A stretch of DNA of 64,000 nucleotides from Amphritea atlantica (GTDB lineage Bacteria; Pseudomonadota; Gammaproteobacteria; Pseudomonadales; Balneatricaceae). The notes under the pieces are model-generated. The model made no database searches, was not told the DNA's origin, and saw only the letters and a program-made list of their open reading frames with translations. How positions within the stretch are numbered: the stretch's first letter is position 1; the number at the start of each line of letters is the position of its first letter. The DNA is taken from contig NZ_FOGB01000004.1 of the NCBI RefSeq assembly GCF_900111095.1, forward strand, positions 121,867 through 185,866, given 5' to 3'. Positions 26,123-35,558 of this stretch are shown here, piece after piece. The position numbers and the translations under genes were made by a program.

Positions 26123-27564
26123 AGCGTTGGTTCTGGTTTCCCCGTTCACTGCTGGGTCGAATGCTGGCGGTGATGTTGCTTGGCGTGTTGCTGGCTCAGG
26201 TGATGAGCAACCTGGTCTGGGTGCAGGAGATTAACCGGGAGAATGAGAAGATGGCCAGCAGCATGGCTGTGGATCTCGCCGAAAGTGTTTCCTCTACCGT
26301 TACTTTTTTTAAGGCGCTGCCCAGTGAATATCGGCACATCGTTTTGTCCCAGCTACGGGATATGGGGGGGACCCGTTTTTTTGTATCACTGAATAAAGAG
26401 CTGATCGCAATTGAAGATATTGAGGACTCTAAGCTCAAGAGCATCGTGATTGATAATTTTATTCAGGGATTACGTAAAAAGCTGGGTAATAAAGCGGAGA
26501 TTATCGTCAGTTTTTCCCGCCCCGAGACGCTTCATGTGTTTAATAATCAGACGCTGTTGTTGGATCTTCCGCCACGATGGTCGCAACAAAGTCTTATTTA
26601 TGATCCCCAATCACCACCTATTTTAGTCGCTCAGATCGGCATGGAGGAGGGGGAGTGGTTGTATCTGGCGGCGTTGCTGCCCAAACCTGATCTCCTAATT
26701 AAGACCGATTACCTGCCCGCAGACCGGCTCTATTTTCTGGGATTGTTACTGGTGATCCTGCTGCTTTTGGGCGGGATGATTGTTCGCTGGCTCACCCGTC
26801 CTCTGGATAAACTGGTGCAAGCGGCGGAGCAGTTGGGGCGGGAGATCGATGTGCCACCCCTGAAGGTGCAGGGGCCTCTGGAGATTCAGGCAACAGCTCA
26901 GGCCTTTAATCGTATGCAGGAACGCATCACCCGTTTTATTGATGATCGGCAGCGATTGTTTTCGGCGATCTCCCATGATCTTAAAACGCCGATAACCCGA
27001 CTGCGGCTGCGGGCAGAGATGCTGGATAAGGAGCATGACCGGGAGACGTTTGGCCGCAACCTGGAAGAGCTGGACAGGATGGTGTCTGGTGCTCTGGAGT
27101 GCGCCCGGGGGACGGATCTTCATGAAGAGGTGCGGCCGACTGATATTATGGCATTGCTGGGTGCGTTACAGGATGATGCAGCGGTGCAGGGGCGAAATGT
27201 TAACGTGGTTGGTGATGTGGGGCCGGTCTTCTGGGGACGACCTATCGCGCTTAAACGCTGCCTTGGAAATCTGATCGATAATGCTATTTTCTACGGACAG
27301 CAGGCTGAAGTGTTTGTCCTGAACAGTCCTGATCTGCTCACGCTGCGGATCTGCGACCGGGGTGCAGGTATTCCCGAAGAGATGATTGATCAGGTGTTTG
27401 AACCCTATTTCAGAGGTGAATCATCCCGCAATCGTTATACCGGAGGGTCGGGGCTGGGGCTTGGTATTGCACGAAATATTGTTCATGCGCATGGGGGTGA
27501 GTTAGAACTGCATAACCGTGAGGGTGGTGGGCTGGAAGTGTTGATCCGACTACCACGGCATTAG
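26119..27564 (+). CDS. gtrS: Sensor histidine kinase, GtrS-like
   Basis: A 481-residue inner-membrane kinase: TM1 (about residues 13-35), a periplasmic sensor of about 160 residues, TM2 (LYFLGLLLVILLLLGGMIV, about 200), a HAMP domain with VQAAEQLGREIDVPPL, an H-box FSAISHDLKTPITRLRLRAE with His286 and an ATPase domain containing NLIDNAIFYG, DRGAGIPEE and GGSGLGLGIARNIV. The four-base ATGA overlap with the regulator gene implies coupled translation. By position it is the partner of GltR; in Pseudomonas GtrS senses glucose-pathway intermediates, but ligand specificity here is inferred. Confidence 0.88.
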   Translation: MKRWFWFPRSLLGRMLAVMLLGVLLAQVMSNLVWVQEINRENEKMASSMAVDLAESVSSTVTFFKALPSEYRHIVLSQLRDMGGTRFFVSLNKELIAIEDIEDSKLKSIVIDNFIQGLRKKLGNKAEIIVSFSRPETLHVFNNQTLLLDLPPRWSQQSLIYDPQSPPILVAQIGMEEGEWLYLAALLPKPDLLIKTDYLPADRLYFLGLLLVILLLLGGMIVRWLTRPLDKLVQAAEQLGREIDVPPLKVQGPLEIQATAQAFNRMQERITRFIDDRQRLFSAISHDLKTPITRLRLRAEMLDKEHDRETFGRNLEELDRMVSGALECARGTDLHEEVRPTDIMALLGALQDDAAVQGRNVNVVGDVGPVFWGRPIALKRCLGNLIDNAIFYGQQAEVFVLNSPDLLTLRICDRGAGIPEEMIDQVFEPYFRGESSRNRYTGGSGLGLGIARNIVHAHGGELELHNREGGGLEVLIRLPRH

Positions 27565-27667
27565 AAAAGGGGTGTTTGCATACCTGTTTTTAGTATTGCG
27601 GTTTTTAGCATTATTGCTCTCTTCCCCTTGATGGGCATCGCTGGTTCTTCAAGGTTAATTTATTCTT

Positions 27668-27684
27668 TGTAACACTTTGTTACA
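27668..27684. promoter_or_regulatory. Candidate operator upstream of gtsA
   Basis: TGTAAC, 5 bp, GTTACA is a perfect inverted repeat 119-135 bp before the gtsA start. A further TGTAAC lies at 27699-27704. It could be the target of the neighbouring GltR-like or another regulator. Confidence 0.4.
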
Positions 27685-27802
27685 CTTCCTTTCCTGCTGT
27701 AACCCTAACCTTTTAAAGGCCGTGCTTTAATGCAATCACCTGTCATCGAATGTGACTGGAAAAACCTCAAAGCCTAATAAAAACAAACAAAGGTAAAGGT
27801 CA

Positions 27803-29062
27803 ATGAGTCTTAAAAGTGCAAAAAAAGCCGTATTAGCGACAGCGTTATCCGGTCTGGTTTCAATAGCTGCTCAGGCGGGTAATGTTGAGGTCCTCCATTA
27901 CTGGACCTCCGGTGGCGAAGCTAAATCTGCCGCTGTGCTGAAGCAGTTGCTCGAAGCTGAAGGTCATCAGTGGAAAGATTTTGCTGTGGCCGGCGGTGGC
28001 GGTGAAAGTGCCATGACTGTTCTTAAGTCCCGGGCTGTTTCGGGCAATCCCCCAAGTGCTGCACAGATTAAAGGTTTAGATATCCAGGAATGGGCTGAGC
28101 TGGGCTTTCTCACGCCGTTGGACGCGGTTGCAGACAAAGCGGGCTGGGATAATCTATTACCGACTGTGGTTAGTAACGTCATGAAGTATGACGGCCATTA
28201 TGTGGCGGTGCCTGTCAACGTTCACCGGGTTAACTGGCTCTGGGCCAACCCTGAGGTGTTCAAAAAATCAGGGGCTGAAGTTCCAACCACCTGGGAAGAG
28301 TTTTTCACTGCCGCCGATAAGATTAAGGCGGCTGGTTTTATCCCTTTAGCCCATGGTGGTCAGGCCTGGCAGGATGCGACCCTGTTTGAAGCGGTTGCCC
28401 TGGGCATGGGTGGTGCAGATTTCTATCGCAAAGCGTTTGTAGAGCATGATCAGAGTGTACTGACGAGCGCTAAAATGACTGAAATTCTGGCAACCTTTAA
28501 GCGTTTAAACCAGTACATTGACGCCGATGCGGCCGGACGTGACTGGAATATTGCCACCTCAATGGTGATTAATGGTAAGGCTGCCATGCAGGTGATGGGT
28601 GACTGGGCTAAGGGGGAGTTTACTGCCGCCGGTAAGCAGCCTGGTAAAGACTATCTTTGTGTGGCTGCACCCGATACGCAGAATGGCTTCACCTTCAATA
28701 TCGACAGTTTTGCGATGTTTGATCTCAAAGATGCCGATGATAAGCAGGCTCAGGCCGATCTGGCCCGTTTGATTATGGAGCCTGAATTTCAGGAAACCTT
28801 CAATCTCAACAAGGGATCGATCCCGGCCCGTCTGGGAATGCCAAGAGATAAATTCGACAGCTGTGCTCATAAATCGATGGATGACTTTGTCGCCACGGCA
28901 AAGTCGGGTGGTCTGGTGCCCAGCATGGCTCACGGTATGTCCACCACCTCTGCGGTTCAGGGCGCCATCTACGATGTCGTCACCAACTACTTCAACAGCG
29001 ATTCGCTGACGCCTGAACAGGCAACCGAAAAGCTGGCCCGGGCAGTTAAAGCGGCGATCTAA
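27803..29062 (+). CDS. gtsA: Glucose ABC transporter binding protein
   Basis: A 419-residue periplasmic CUT1-class binding protein. A Sec signal peptide (to about residue 25, ending IAAQAG) precedes [20 protein letters not shown], the usual first strand, with the Trp/Tyr-rich sugar pocket and the long C-terminal lobe. It heads gtsABCD behind edd-glk-gltR-gtrS, the gene order of Pseudomonas glucose uptake, so glucose (or mannose) is the expected ligand. GTAAAGG-type Shine-Dalgarno bases precede the ATG. A strong hairpin follows the stop. Confidence 0.92.
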   Translation: MSLKSAKKAVLATALSGLVSIAAQAGNVEVLHYWTSGGEAKSAAVLKQLLEAEGHQWKDFAVAGGGGESAMTVLKSRAVSGNPPSAAQIKGLDIQEWAELGFLTPLDAVADKAGWDNLLPTVVSNVMKYDGHYVAVPVNVHRVNWLWANPEVFKKSGAEVPTTWEEFFTAADKIKAAGFIPLAHGGQAWQDATLFEAVALGMGGADFYRKAFVEHDQSVLTSAKMTEILATFKRLNQYIDADAAGRDWNIATSMVINGKAAMQVMGDWAKGEFTAAGKQPGKDYLCVAAPDTQNGFTFNIDSFAMFDLKDADDKQAQADLARLIMEPEFQETFNLNKGSIPARLGMPRDKFDSCAHKSMDDFVATAKSGGLVPSMAHGMSTTSAVQGAIYDVVTNYFNSDSLTPEQATEKLARAVKAAI

Positions 29063-29116
29063 AGCGCTTATCTAAACTTCTCACTTCTGCTTGAATGCTC
29101 CTTAGGGAGCGGTTCC

Positions 29117-29141
29117 GGGGTATCGCCATAGGTGATACCCC
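29117..29141 (+). promoter_or_regulatory. Hairpin between gtsA and gtsB
   Basis: GGGGTATCGCC, ATA loop, GGTGATACCCC: an 11-bp stem with one G-T pair and no T-run, 55 bp past the gtsA stop. A likely mRNA-stabilising or partial-termination element that makes the binding protein more abundant than the membrane subunits. Confidence 0.65.
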
Positions 29142-29169
29142 TCTCCAAACTCGTATGAGGATGACCTCT

Positions 29170-30138
29170 ATGAAGACGAATGCTACTTCCGATGCTGCCG
29201 GCACCCTGTCCACCAGGGGCCTATTGGCAGACTCATCCGCACAGGGGGCAGGTTCTTCTAATCTGTTAGATCTGATGCAGCGCTGGCTGCCGAAACTGGT
29301 GCTGGCGCCCACGGTAGTGATGACGCTGCTGTTTATATATGGCTATGTTATCTGGACCGGGGTGCTGTCCCTGACTAAATCACGTTTTTTGCCCAACTAT
29401 AACTTTGTCGGTTTTGCCCAGTACGAGAAGTTGCTGGACAACGATCGCTGGTCGGTGGCTTCGCTGAATATTGTTATCTTCGGCGGACTGTTTATCCTGA
29501 TCTGTCTGTTCATCGGTGTGGTTATGGCGATTCTGCTGGATCAGAAGATTCGTGCAGAGGGTTCAATCCGCACGGTGTTCTTATACCCGATGGCGCTCTC
29601 TTTTATCGTTACCGGTACCGCCTGGAAGTGGATTCTTAACCCGGGCCTGGGGTTGGAAAAACTGCTGCATGACTTTGGCTATGAGAGCTTTCAGTTTGAC
29701 TGGCTGGTTAACCCGGATATGGCGATCTATACCCTGGTGATTGCAGCGGTATGGCAGTCATCCGGTTTTGTGATGGCGCTGTTTCTTGCTGGCCTGAGAG
29801 GTGTTGACGGCTCGATCGTTAAAGCAGCGCAACTGGATGGTGCCAGTATGCCGATGATCTATCGTCGTATTATTCTGCCCCATCTGCGGCCGGTATTTTT
29901 CAGTGCCTTTATTATCCTTTCCCATATTGCGATTAAGAGCTTCGATCTGGTGATGGCGCTGACCGGTGGTGGGCCTGGTTATGCGACCGATCTGCCGGCG
30001 ACATTTATGTATGTGACCACTTTCAGTCGGGGACAGATCGGTCTGGGGTCCGCCAGTGCGATGATGATGCTCGGTGTGGTTCTGGCGATTCTGATCCCCT
30101 ACCTCTATTCCGAACTGCGGGGTAAAAACAATGCCTGA
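29170..30138 (+). CDS. gtsB: Glucose ABC transporter permease GtsB
   Basis: A 322-residue inner-membrane permease of the MalF/UgpA type. After a polar N-terminus there are six or so hydrophobic helices (LAPTVVMTLLFIYGYVIW onward). The EAA-type coupling loop reads KAAQLDGASMPMIYRRIILP (about residues 217-236). The ATG at 29170 was chosen because ATGAGG ends nine bases before it; an in-frame ATG at 29161 directly abuts that block, and longer frames from 29095 run through the upstream hairpin. Overlaps gtsC by 8 bp. Confidence 0.9.
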   Translation: MKTNATSDAAGTLSTRGLLADSSAQGAGSSNLLDLMQRWLPKLVLAPTVVMTLLFIYGYVIWTGVLSLTKSRFLPNYNFVGFAQYEKLLDNDRWSVASLNIVIFGGLFILICLFIGVVMAILLDQKIRAEGSIRTVFLYPMALSFIVTGTAWKWILNPGLGLEKLLHDFGYESFQFDWLVNPDMAIYTLVIAAVWQSSGFVMALFLAGLRGVDGSIVKAAQLDGASMPMIYRRIILPHLRPVFFSAFIILSHIAIKSFDLVMALTGGGPGYATDLPATFMYVTTFSRGQIGLGSASAMMMLGVVLAILIPYLYSELRGKNNA

Positions 30139-31009
30139 TTCAATCTATACCAACGCCCGTAGTATCAGGGTCGGCCGAATGGCGCTGTATGCGGTCTTGC
30201 TGTTAGCGGTGCTGTTCTATCTTTTGCCATTGGTCGTGATGTTGTTAACCTCGCTGAAAAGTATGGCCGATATCCGCGCCGGTAACCTGATCTCCTGGCC
30301 CGAGGAGTTTCTGCTGGATGCCTGGGTAAAGGCCTGGTCCTCAGCCTGTACCGGCGTGAGTTGTGAGGGGGTGGGGGCGTTTTTCTGGAACTCATTTCAG
30401 ATCACTATTCCGGCGGTGCTGATCTCCACCTTTCTTGGCGCGTTGAATGGCTATGTGCTGACCAAGTGGAAGTTTCGCGGCAGCGATATCTTCTTTGGCC
30501 TGATGCTGTTTGGCTGCTTTATTCCGTTTCAGGTGGTGATTCTGCCGATGGCGCAAACCCTGGGATGGCTGGGGCTGGCGAATACCACAACCGGTCTGGT
30601 GTTTGTGCATATCGTTTACGGGATGGCCTTTACCACGCTGTTCTTCCGTAATTTCTATGTCTCGGTGCCCAGTGAACTGGTGAGCGCAGCGAAGATCGAT
30701 GGAGCCGGTTTCTTTACCATTTTCTGGCGCATTATTTTGCCGCTATCAACCCCCATTTTTGTTGTCTGTATTATCTGGCAGTTCACTCAGGTGTGGAATG
30801 ACTTCCTGTTTGGTGTGGTGTTCTCCGGCGGGGATACCCAGCCCATCACGGTCGCACTAAACAACCTGGTCAATAGCTCAACCGGGGTTAAGGAGTACAA
30901 CGTTGATATGGCTGCGGCGATGATTGCCGCGCTGCCTACTCTGGTGGTGTATGTCCTGGCGGGTAAGTATTTTGTTCGTGGTCTGACCGCGGGAGCGGTG
31001 AAAGGCTGA
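30131..31009 (+). CDS. gtsC: Glucose ABC transporter permease GtsC
   Basis: A 292-residue MalG-type permease partner of GtsB. An N-terminal helix (MALYAVLLLAVLFYLLPLVV) is followed by a periplasmic loop with two Cys (SSACTGVSCEGVG) and further helices. The EAA loop is ELVSAAKIDGAGFFTIFWRI, then ILPLSTP (about 178-205), which docks the ATPase. Starts inside the end of gtsB. Confidence 0.92.
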   Translation: MPDSIYTNARSIRVGRMALYAVLLLAVLFYLLPLVVMLLTSLKSMADIRAGNLISWPEEFLLDAWVKAWSSACTGVSCEGVGAFFWNSFQITIPAVLISTFLGALNGYVLTKWKFRGSDIFFGLMLFGCFIPFQVVILPMAQTLGWLGLANTTTGLVFVHIVYGMAFTTLFFRNFYVSVPSELVSAAKIDGAGFFTIFWRIILPLSTPIFVVCIIWQFTQVWNDFLFGVVFSGGDTQPITVALNNLVNSSTGVKEYNVDMAAAMIAALPTLVVYVLAGKYFVRGLTAGAVKG

Positions 31010-31045
31010 TCCAGACAGATTAAAAATAATAACAGGTACAAGGTT

Positions 31046-32161
31046 ATGGCTACGTTAGAGATTTCAAGTGTTAAGAAAAACTACGGTAAAGTCGAGGTAC
31101 TCAAAGGCATTGATCTGAGTATTAATGACGGTGAATTTCTGATTCTGGTGGGGCCGTCCGGTTGCGGTAAATCGACTCTGATGAATAGCATTGCCGGGCT
31201 TGAGGATGTCAGCTCCGGTGATATTCATATCGGTGGTACGAATGTGACCGGATTAGCGCCGAAAGACCGCGATATCGCGATGGTGTTTCAATCCTATGCG
31301 CTTTACCCGAGTATGACGGTGCGGGGCAATATCTCATTTGCGCTGGAGATTCGTAAGGTGCCAAAGAGTGAGCGGGAGGAAGAAGTTGAGCGGGTTGCTG
31401 ATCTGTTACAGATCAGCCATCTGCTGGATCGAAAGCCCTCTGAGCTTTCCGGTGGTCAGCGTCAGCGGGTGGCGATGGGGCGGGCGCTGGCACGTCATCC
31501 AAAGATCTATCTGTTTGATGAACCGCTGTCTAACCTGGACGCCAAACTGCGGGTTGAGATGCGCACTGAAATTAAAAAACTGCACCAGCGTCTGAAAACC
31601 ACCATTGTCTATGTTACCCACGATCAGATTGAGGCGATGACTCTGGCGGACCGAATCGCAGTAATGAAGGACGGAGAAGTTCAGCAGTTTGGTACTCCGC
31701 AGCAGATCTACGATGACCCTGCGAATATGTTTGTTGCGGGCTTTATGGGCTCACCGGCAATGAACTTTCTCACCTGCACGCTGGAGTGTATTGACGATGG
31801 TTATGGTCTGAGTGTGACAACTTCAGATGATGAACGTTATTTTCTGCCACTGCAGCATGGTGATAGCTCACTGCAGGAGTGGATCGGCAAAGAGGTGATA
31901 CTGGGAATTCGTCCTGAGCAGATCACTCATGTGATCCCCCATAAACAGGAGCAGAGCTGTGTTGCCCGTTTTACCGCAAAGGTCGCCGTGGCTGAACCCA
32001 CCGGTCCCGATACCCTGGTGTTGATTAACCTGAATGGTCAGGAGGTTGATTGCCGGGTTCACCCGATGGAGGAGAAGCCCGCCGGTAGTGATATGGAGTT
32101 TATGGTGGATATGTCGAAAGCGGTGCTGTTTGATCCCAGGACAGAAAAAAGATTGCTTTAA
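31046..32161 (+). CDS. gtsD: Glucose ABC transporter ATPase (MalK/UgpC type)
   Basis: A 371-residue ATPase that energises GtsBC. Walker A GPSGCGKSTLM (about residue 37), Q-loop MVFQSYALYPSMTV, signature LSGGQRQRVAMGRAL, Walker B IYLFDEPLSNLDAKLR and switch His YVTHDQIEAMTLADR are intact. A C-terminal OB-type regulatory domain (about 235-371) is as in MalK/UgpC. It is closely similar to the ATPase at 42711-43850. Last gene of gtsABCD; AGGTACAAGG precedes the ATG. Confidence 0.93.
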   Translation: MATLEISSVKKNYGKVEVLKGIDLSINDGEFLILVGPSGCGKSTLMNSIAGLEDVSSGDIHIGGTNVTGLAPKDRDIAMVFQSYALYPSMTVRGNISFALEIRKVPKSEREEEVERVADLLQISHLLDRKPSELSGGQRQRVAMGRALARHPKIYLFDEPLSNLDAKLRVEMRTEIKKLHQRLKTTIVYVTHDQIEAMTLADRIAVMKDGEVQQFGTPQQIYDDPANMFVAGFMGSPAMNFLTCTLECIDDGYGLSVTTSDDERYFLPLQHGDSSLQEWIGKEVILGIRPEQITHVIPHKQEQSCVARFTAKVAVAEPTGPDTLVLINLNGQEVDCRVHPMEEKPAGSDMEFMVDMSKAVLFDPRTEKRLL

Positions 32162-32221
32162 ATCAGATAGCTGCAGTGAGGTGTATTTTGTTTTAGCTAT
32201 AAATGACCCTGCAATCTATGG

Positions 32222-32249
32222 AGAGCCAGCCTAAGCTAGCCTGGCTTTC
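32222..32249 (+). terminator. Weak possible terminator after gtsD
   Basis: AGCCAG and CTGGCT form a 6-bp stem followed by TTCCCTGTTCTGTT. The T-run is interrupted, so read-through into the AraC gene is likely. Confidence 0.35.
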
Positions 32250-32277
32250 CCTGTTCTGTTATTGGGATGAGCGATCT

Positions 32278-33216
32278 ATGATCAGGAATAAAGAGCGAAT
32301 TCAACCAGCGTTTAAGCCCTTAGATTCTATGGGAGGGACGTCGATACGATACTTTGAACAGGATAAGTCAGCCACTCAGGATAACTGTCTTCACTATCAT
32401 GATGACTATGAGTTACACCTGACGACTGATGGCGAAGGGCGAGTGTTTGTGGGTGACTATATGGGGCACTTTGCTCCTCAGAGTCTGATATTGATTGGTC
32501 CGAATCTGCCACATTGCTGGGTTAACCAGTCAGGTGATAATGATGACCAGGGCTGCACCGAGCGGATAATCAACTTCTCACCGGAGCTTGTTTCAGCTCA
32601 TACTAAGGGGGTGCCGGAAATGCAGGCGCTGACCCCTTTTTGGGAGAGAGCGCAATACGGTATTGAGTTTCTTGATGTTGATGCGATTGCCAACATTCAA
32701 CAGATTTTTGATGATATTGCAGCGTTATCCGGTTTTCGTCGGGTGCTGCGATTCTGGTTTTTGATTGATCTGCTGGCTGCGGTGACTGAATACCGGGTGT
32801 TGTCTGATGCTGCCTATTTGTCCTGTAAAGATGATACCAAATCAGTACGACTGGACCAGGCGGTAGCCTACATTATTGAAAATTATAATACCGGGATTAC
32901 GCTGGAGCAGGTGGCCGCACATATTGGCATGAGTGTCGGGCATTTCTCCCGGTTATTTAAGCGGGAGACTGGTTGCCGGTATATTGATTTTGTTAATGGA
33001 ATTAAGATTAATAAGGCATGTGAGCAGCTTACCCACAGTGACCGGTCGATTACTGAGATCTGTTTTGATGTCGGTTTTAATAATATTGCCAACTTCAATC
33101 GTCGATTTTACGACGTGAAAAAAATGACGCCCTCTGAATATCGCAGGGTCGCTTTGAAATCTTTATACGGCTATAAGTCTTTCAGCGGTGCCAGCGGCCT
33201 TTTGGTCAGTCAGTAA
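32278..33216 (+). CDS. AraC-family regulator
   Basis: A 312-residue activator-type protein. The N-terminal half is a cupin-like ligand domain (HYHDDYELHLTTDGEGRVFVGD about residues 40-65, LILIGPNLPHCWVNQ about 75-90). The C-terminal 100 residues hold the double helix-turn-helix (ITLEQVAAHIGMSVGHFSRL, then SITEICFDVGFNNIANFNRR, ending KKMTPSEYRR). The ATG at 32278 has GGGATGAG upstream; the frame is open to 32203 without a better signal. It lies right after gtsD, with its own strong terminator downstream. Target genes are not evident; the flanking Gts, pgi and porin genes are candidates. Confidence 0.9.
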   Translation: MIRNKERIQPAFKPLDSMGGTSIRYFEQDKSATQDNCLHYHDDYELHLTTDGEGRVFVGDYMGHFAPQSLILIGPNLPHCWVNQSGDNDDQGCTERIINFSPELVSAHTKGVPEMQALTPFWERAQYGIEFLDVDAIANIQQIFDDIAALSGFRRVLRFWFLIDLLAAVTEYRVLSDAAYLSCKDDTKSVRLDQAVAYIIENYNTGITLEQVAAHIGMSVGHFSRLFKRETGCRYIDFVNGIKINKACEQLTHSDRSITEICFDVGFNNIANFNRRFYDVKKMTPSEYRRVALKSLYGYKSFSGASGLLVSQ

Positions 33217-33331
33217 CCCCTGAGGCATTATTACTGAGACTGACGATAAACCCGCTGAAGCTCCATGGCGATGTGTGGACAGCTGTCTGCTGGATATGCA
33301 GACACCGGTATAGCCGGATATAGCAGATAGA

Positions 33332-33360
33332 AGACGGGCCATAGAGGCCCGTCTGGTTTT
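33332..33360 (+). terminator. Terminator after the AraC gene
   Basis: AGACGGGCC, 5-nt loop, GGCCCGTCT: a perfect 9-bp GC-rich stem followed by GGTTTT. It lies between convergent genes, 116 bp past the AraC stop. Confidence 0.8.
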
Positions 33361-33397
33361 ACCATTTTAAAGCTGCTAACGTGCAGTTTTTGGTGCT

Positions 33398-35029
33398 TCA
33401 TGAGCCTTGCTTCGATCGCTTAGGAGCGGGTTTCGCTGGCTGTTTAGTCCCCATTTTACTGCGTACAATATTCATCAGCCCCTGAGTTGATGGGTCATAC
33501 TCAGAACTCTTCAGCTCAATATTACGGCTGATCTCAGTCGCCAGGCGCTTACCCAGTTGCACCCCCCACTGATCGAATGAGTTGATATTCCAGATCGTTC
33601 CCTGCACAAACACTTTATGCTCATACAGGGCGATCAGCGCGCCCAGGTTGTGGGGTGTTAACCGATCCAGCAGCAGGGTGTTACTGGGTCGATTACCCGG
33701 GCAGGTCTGATAGTCGAGGATCCCTTCCTGCTGATCTCCATTCATAAACGCGTTGGCCTGGGCGAGCATATTGGTGAGCAGGGCAAAGTGGTGCTCTTCG
33801 GTTTTCTCGTCGGGCTCAAGGGAGGCGATAAAATCGATCGGCACGAAGCGTGTACCCTGGTGAAGCAGCTGGAAAAAGGCGTGCTGACCATTCGAACCCG
33901 TCTGGCCCCAGACGATGGGACCGGTTGCAAAGTCGACCGGATGACCCTCCATATCCACCGACTTGCCATTACTTTCCATATCCAGCTGTTGCAGAAATGC
34001 CGGAAGCTGGTGCAAGGCCTGATCGTAAGGGATGATAGCCTGGGTTTCTGCCCCCAGGAAGTTTATATTCCAGATGCCGATCAGGGCCATCAGTACGGGC
34101 ATATTTTTGATCAGGGGAGCTTCAACAAAATGGCGATCCATTTCGTAAGCCCCCTCCAGCAACTCGATAAAACGGTCGTAACCGATGGACAGGGCGATTG
34201 CCAGACCGATGCTTGACCAGAGAGAGTAACGCCCACCCACCCAGGCCCAGAACTCGAAGATGTTTTCCCGGCGGATACCAAACTCCATCGCTGCCGCCTG
34301 ATTGGTCGACAGGGCAACAAAGTGCTGGCCGATGTCAGACTGACCGGTGTTGTCCATAAACCAGCGTCGTGCGGTACTGGCATTCAGCAGTGTTTCCTGG
34401 GTGGAGAAGGTTTTGGTAGAAACGATAAACAGGGTGGTTTCGGGGTCAAGGCTGGTCAGCACTTTCTTAATATGCTGCCCATCGACGTTGGATATAAAGT
34501 GAAAACTCAGCTCAGGATGCTTGTAGTTCAGCAGCGCACGGCACACCATATTGGGGCCCAGATCGGAACCACCGATACCGATGTTGACGATACTGCGGAT
34601 CCGTTTGCCACTAAACCCTTTCCACTCACCGCTTCTGACCTTGTTGCTGAACGTTTCCAGTTTTTTCAGACTGGCACGAATGGCAGGCATGACATCCTCA
34701 CCGTTGACGACCACCGGCTCTTCACCCCGGTTGCGCAGTGCTGTATGCAATACCGGCCGTTTCTCCGTTACGTTAATAATATCACCGGAAAACATCTGAG
34801 CACGGCGTTGATGAAGGGGGGAGTGATCTGCCAGTGTGATTAATGTTTTAAGTGTCTCATCGCTGATCTTATTTTTCGAATAATCCAGAAATATTTCCCC
34901 CAGCTGAAGGCTCATTTTATTAAAACGTTCAGGGTCGTTTTTAAAATAATCTGAAATTTTATCGTTGCTGTTTTTTTCAGCCAGTTTAACAAGTTTTTTC
35001 CAGGTGACTGAAGAGCTGAGTTGATACAT
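33398..35029 (-). CDS. pgi: Glucose-6-phosphate isomerase, copy 2
   Basis: A 543-residue second PGI, nearly collinear with the copy at 6909-8570. The blocks NIGIGGSDLGPNMVCRALL, STKTFSTQETLLNA, QQLDMESNGKSVDMEG and SFDQWGVQLGKRLATEISRN are shared, and all catalytic residues are present. Differences cluster near both ends; the tail is basic (PAKPAPKRSKQGS). It lies in the glucose locus between the AraC regulator (convergent) and the second porin (divergent), with a long AT-rich control region upstream. It may be the sugar-inducible form. Confidence 0.96.
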   Translation of the reverse strand: MYQLSSSVTWKKLVKLAEKNSNDKISDYFKNDPERFNKMSLQLGEIFLDYSKNKISDETLKTLITLADHSPLHQRRAQMFSGDIINVTEKRPVLHTALRNRGEEPVVVNGEDVMPAIRASLKKLETFSNKVRSGEWKGFSGKRIRSIVNIGIGGSDLGPNMVCRALLNYKHPELSFHFISNVDGQHIKKVLTSLDPETTLFIVSTKTFSTQETLLNASTARRWFMDNTGQSDIGQHFVALSTNQAAAMEFGIRRENIFEFWAWVGGRYSLWSSIGLAIALSIGYDRFIELLEGAYEMDRHFVEAPLIKNMPVLMALIGIWNINFLGAETQAIIPYDQALHQLPAFLQQLDMESNGKSVDMEGHPVDFATGPIVWGQTGSNGQHAFFQLLHQGTRFVPIDFIASLEPDEKTEEHHFALLTNMLAQANAFMNGDQQEGILDYQTCPGNRPSNTLLLDRLTPHNLGALIALYEHKVFVQGTIWNINSFDQWGVQLGKRLATEISRNIELKSSEYDPSTQGLMNIVRSKMGTKQPAKPAPKRSKQGS

Positions 35030-35558
35030 AAATATCTCTCTTTTTATTGTTAGCCTTGATTAAAGGCGCTGTTAACGCTGTCTTTTTATCATGTTGTCGA
35101 TGTCATATCTGATAGCAGACAGGTCGACCGGTAGCACCGGGGAGCTACTATCAGATAGCTTTTAATGTAACATAACGTATAAATACTAACTTTAATTAAC
35201 AATATATCACTAATTATATGTAATAAAAACAAAATAGTTGTATCTGTGTACTGTTTGTGCGTGAGCCGTGAATGGTGGGGGGAGGCTCTGCACTTCTTCG
35301 TTCTATCCGTCTGTATGGCAGATGCTGGTTTTTATGGAAACGTTGTATGTTTACTAAATTTTTTATCGTTTTAGTAAGTGTTTAGAACGTTTTAGATATT
35401 TAAGATGCAGTGTTTAGATGGTTTTTATTGCGGCTGTCATTCGTTTTCATAATATCTATCGAAGGATTTATTGATCCTGAATATTTTATCTTCCAGTGAT
35501 AACCGGAAGTTAATACTTTATTTCCGGTTACCTATAAAAAAAGACGGAGAAGTATGAA
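35030..35558. other. AT-rich divergent control region, pgi-2 / porin-2
   Basis: About 530 bp with no gene. It contains TATCTGATAG (35106-35115) and its inverted copy CTATCAGATA (35148-35157), and a leader hairpin TAACCGGAA/TTCCGGTTA (35500-35508 with 35522-35530) just before the porin start. AT-rich tracts resemble those before porin 1. Confidence 0.55.
35106..35157. promoter_or_regulatory. Paired inverted sites, candidate operator pair
   Basis: TATCTGATAG and CTATCAGATA, perfect inverse copies, start 42 bp apart (about four helical turns). The same 10-mer occurs at 1007-1016 and 57459-57468. The cognate regulator is unknown. Confidence 0.4.

Noticed and set aside
32203-32277. Upstream start for the AraC regulator
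   Set aside because: The longer N-terminus has no ribosome-binding signal and no match to the cupin domain start; 32278 has GGGATGAG.
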